A stretch of DNA of 64,000 bases, taken from the NCBI RefSeq assembly GCF_017873555.1, contig NZ_JAGGKE010000013.1, positions 20,880-84,879 on the forward strand, written 5' to 3'. Shown in pieces: positions 63,712 to 64,000 of the stretch (position 1 is the stretch's first letter; each line of letters opens with the position of its first letter). A model generated the notes under the pieces. It made no database searches and was not told the DNA's origin. It worked only from the letters and a program-made list of their open reading frames with translations. This DNA is from Halorubrum trapanicum (lineage in GTDB: Archaea; Halobacteriota; Halobacteria; Halobacteriales; Haloferacaceae). A program made the translations under genes and the position numbers.

Positions 63712-63905
63712 ACGCTGACCTACAGCCCCTGGTAGTTAATCGGTTATCTTCCGCGAAGATAGGTATCTATTCAGGAAGGCTCGTGTTTCCTGGAATTTCC
63801 GGAAAACTATGAGGTGCAATTCCAGCAGAATCGCCTGCCAGCGATACAGTATCCGGGTAGAACCCAATTACAAGTGCTTCCTTTCCGGAAGCGACCCGGT
63901 CACTC

Positions 63906-64000
63906 CATCTGTCTTTAGTTAAGCGAGAAACCGCGAGATAGCGGCGGCTTATCGAGGCATCTTTCGGAAGGAATGAGGAAGTCCAGTCTGTGCACGACAA
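63906..64000 (+). mobile_element. Left end of a second ISH8-type element, cut by window end
   Basis: Begins catctgtctttagttaag. The transposase GTG start is at 63990 (GTG CAC GAC AA...), as in the element at 45267-46668, with several base differences. The rest is outside the window. It lies about 195 bp upstream of the TRAM gene on the opposite strand. Confidence 0.85.

Overview
The window is haloarchaeal. Proteins are rich in Asp/Glu, and the mobile elements, HTH_10 (Bat-type) regulators, Tat signals with a cysteine lipobox and fused CoxA-CoxC are all typical of Halobacteria. The density of insertion sequences, MITEs, solo IS ends and pseudogenes, together with a ParA locus and two toxin-antitoxin modules at the right end, suggests a megaplasmid or a plasmid-derived accessory region. 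No rRNA, tRNA, CRISPR array or replication initiator gene was recognised.

Layout. 0-4 kb: a decayed dsbB, a CPBP protease, a Tat-exported multicopper oxidase and a Cys-motif membrane protein. 4-11.7 kb: an IS1182-like wreck, a P1B-type ATPase with an unusual SPW motif, and a nest of mobile elements that destroyed one Acr3 copy next to an intact one. 12-15.4 kb: a two-gene cytochrome oxidase (coxB, coxAC). 15.4-18.1 kb: a dead IS5-type element, a cut CDF gene, NikR and a NicO-type nickel exporter. 18.5-21.3 kb: a tyrosine-recombinase operon flanked by 14-bp inverted repeats. 21.5-25 kb: mainly IS material. 25-38.6 kb: MFS transporters, a large Bat-like sensor-regulator, glutamate dehydrogenase, a deoxyhypusine synthase, a decayed hemD, an SDR, PadR and a TDT transporter.

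38.7-58.3 kb is a copper nitrite reductase / nitrogen-oxide stress island. It holds truncated haemoglobin, a CGCGG-tail peptide, an HTH_10 regulator, multi-pass NnrS/oxidase-like membrane proteins, cupins, a CotA-type multicopper oxidase, NirK, a GluTR-domain orphan, a peroxiredoxin, two DUF2249 proteins (one with four repeats), a DtxR-like regulator, haem O synthase and a MIP18-like protein. Its scattered transcription units are tied together by one palindrome (consensus CGAACATGTTCG). The palindrome sits 37-43 nt upstream of the start codon of nine genes, or about 65 nt upstream for the two multicopper oxidases. The divergent ctaB/DtxR-like pair shares one site almost equidistant from both starts. 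An ISH8-type element with a perfect 10-bp target duplication has landed exactly on the start codon of one regulon gene, a cupin, and cut it from its site.

58.3-64 kb: an SRPBCC protein, a PemK/MazF-like toxin with its winged-helix partner, a ParA operon preceded by thirteen 9-bp repeats (the same period runs into the parA coding sequence), an AbiE toxin-antitoxin pair, a TRAM protein, and the first 95 bases of a second ISH8-type element cut by the window edge.

The likely shared job of the island is nitrite/NO reduction with supply of copper, haem and Fe-S cofactors, under a dedicated oxygen- or NO-responsive regulator. That functional reading is inference; the palindrome and its spacing are read directly from the sequence.
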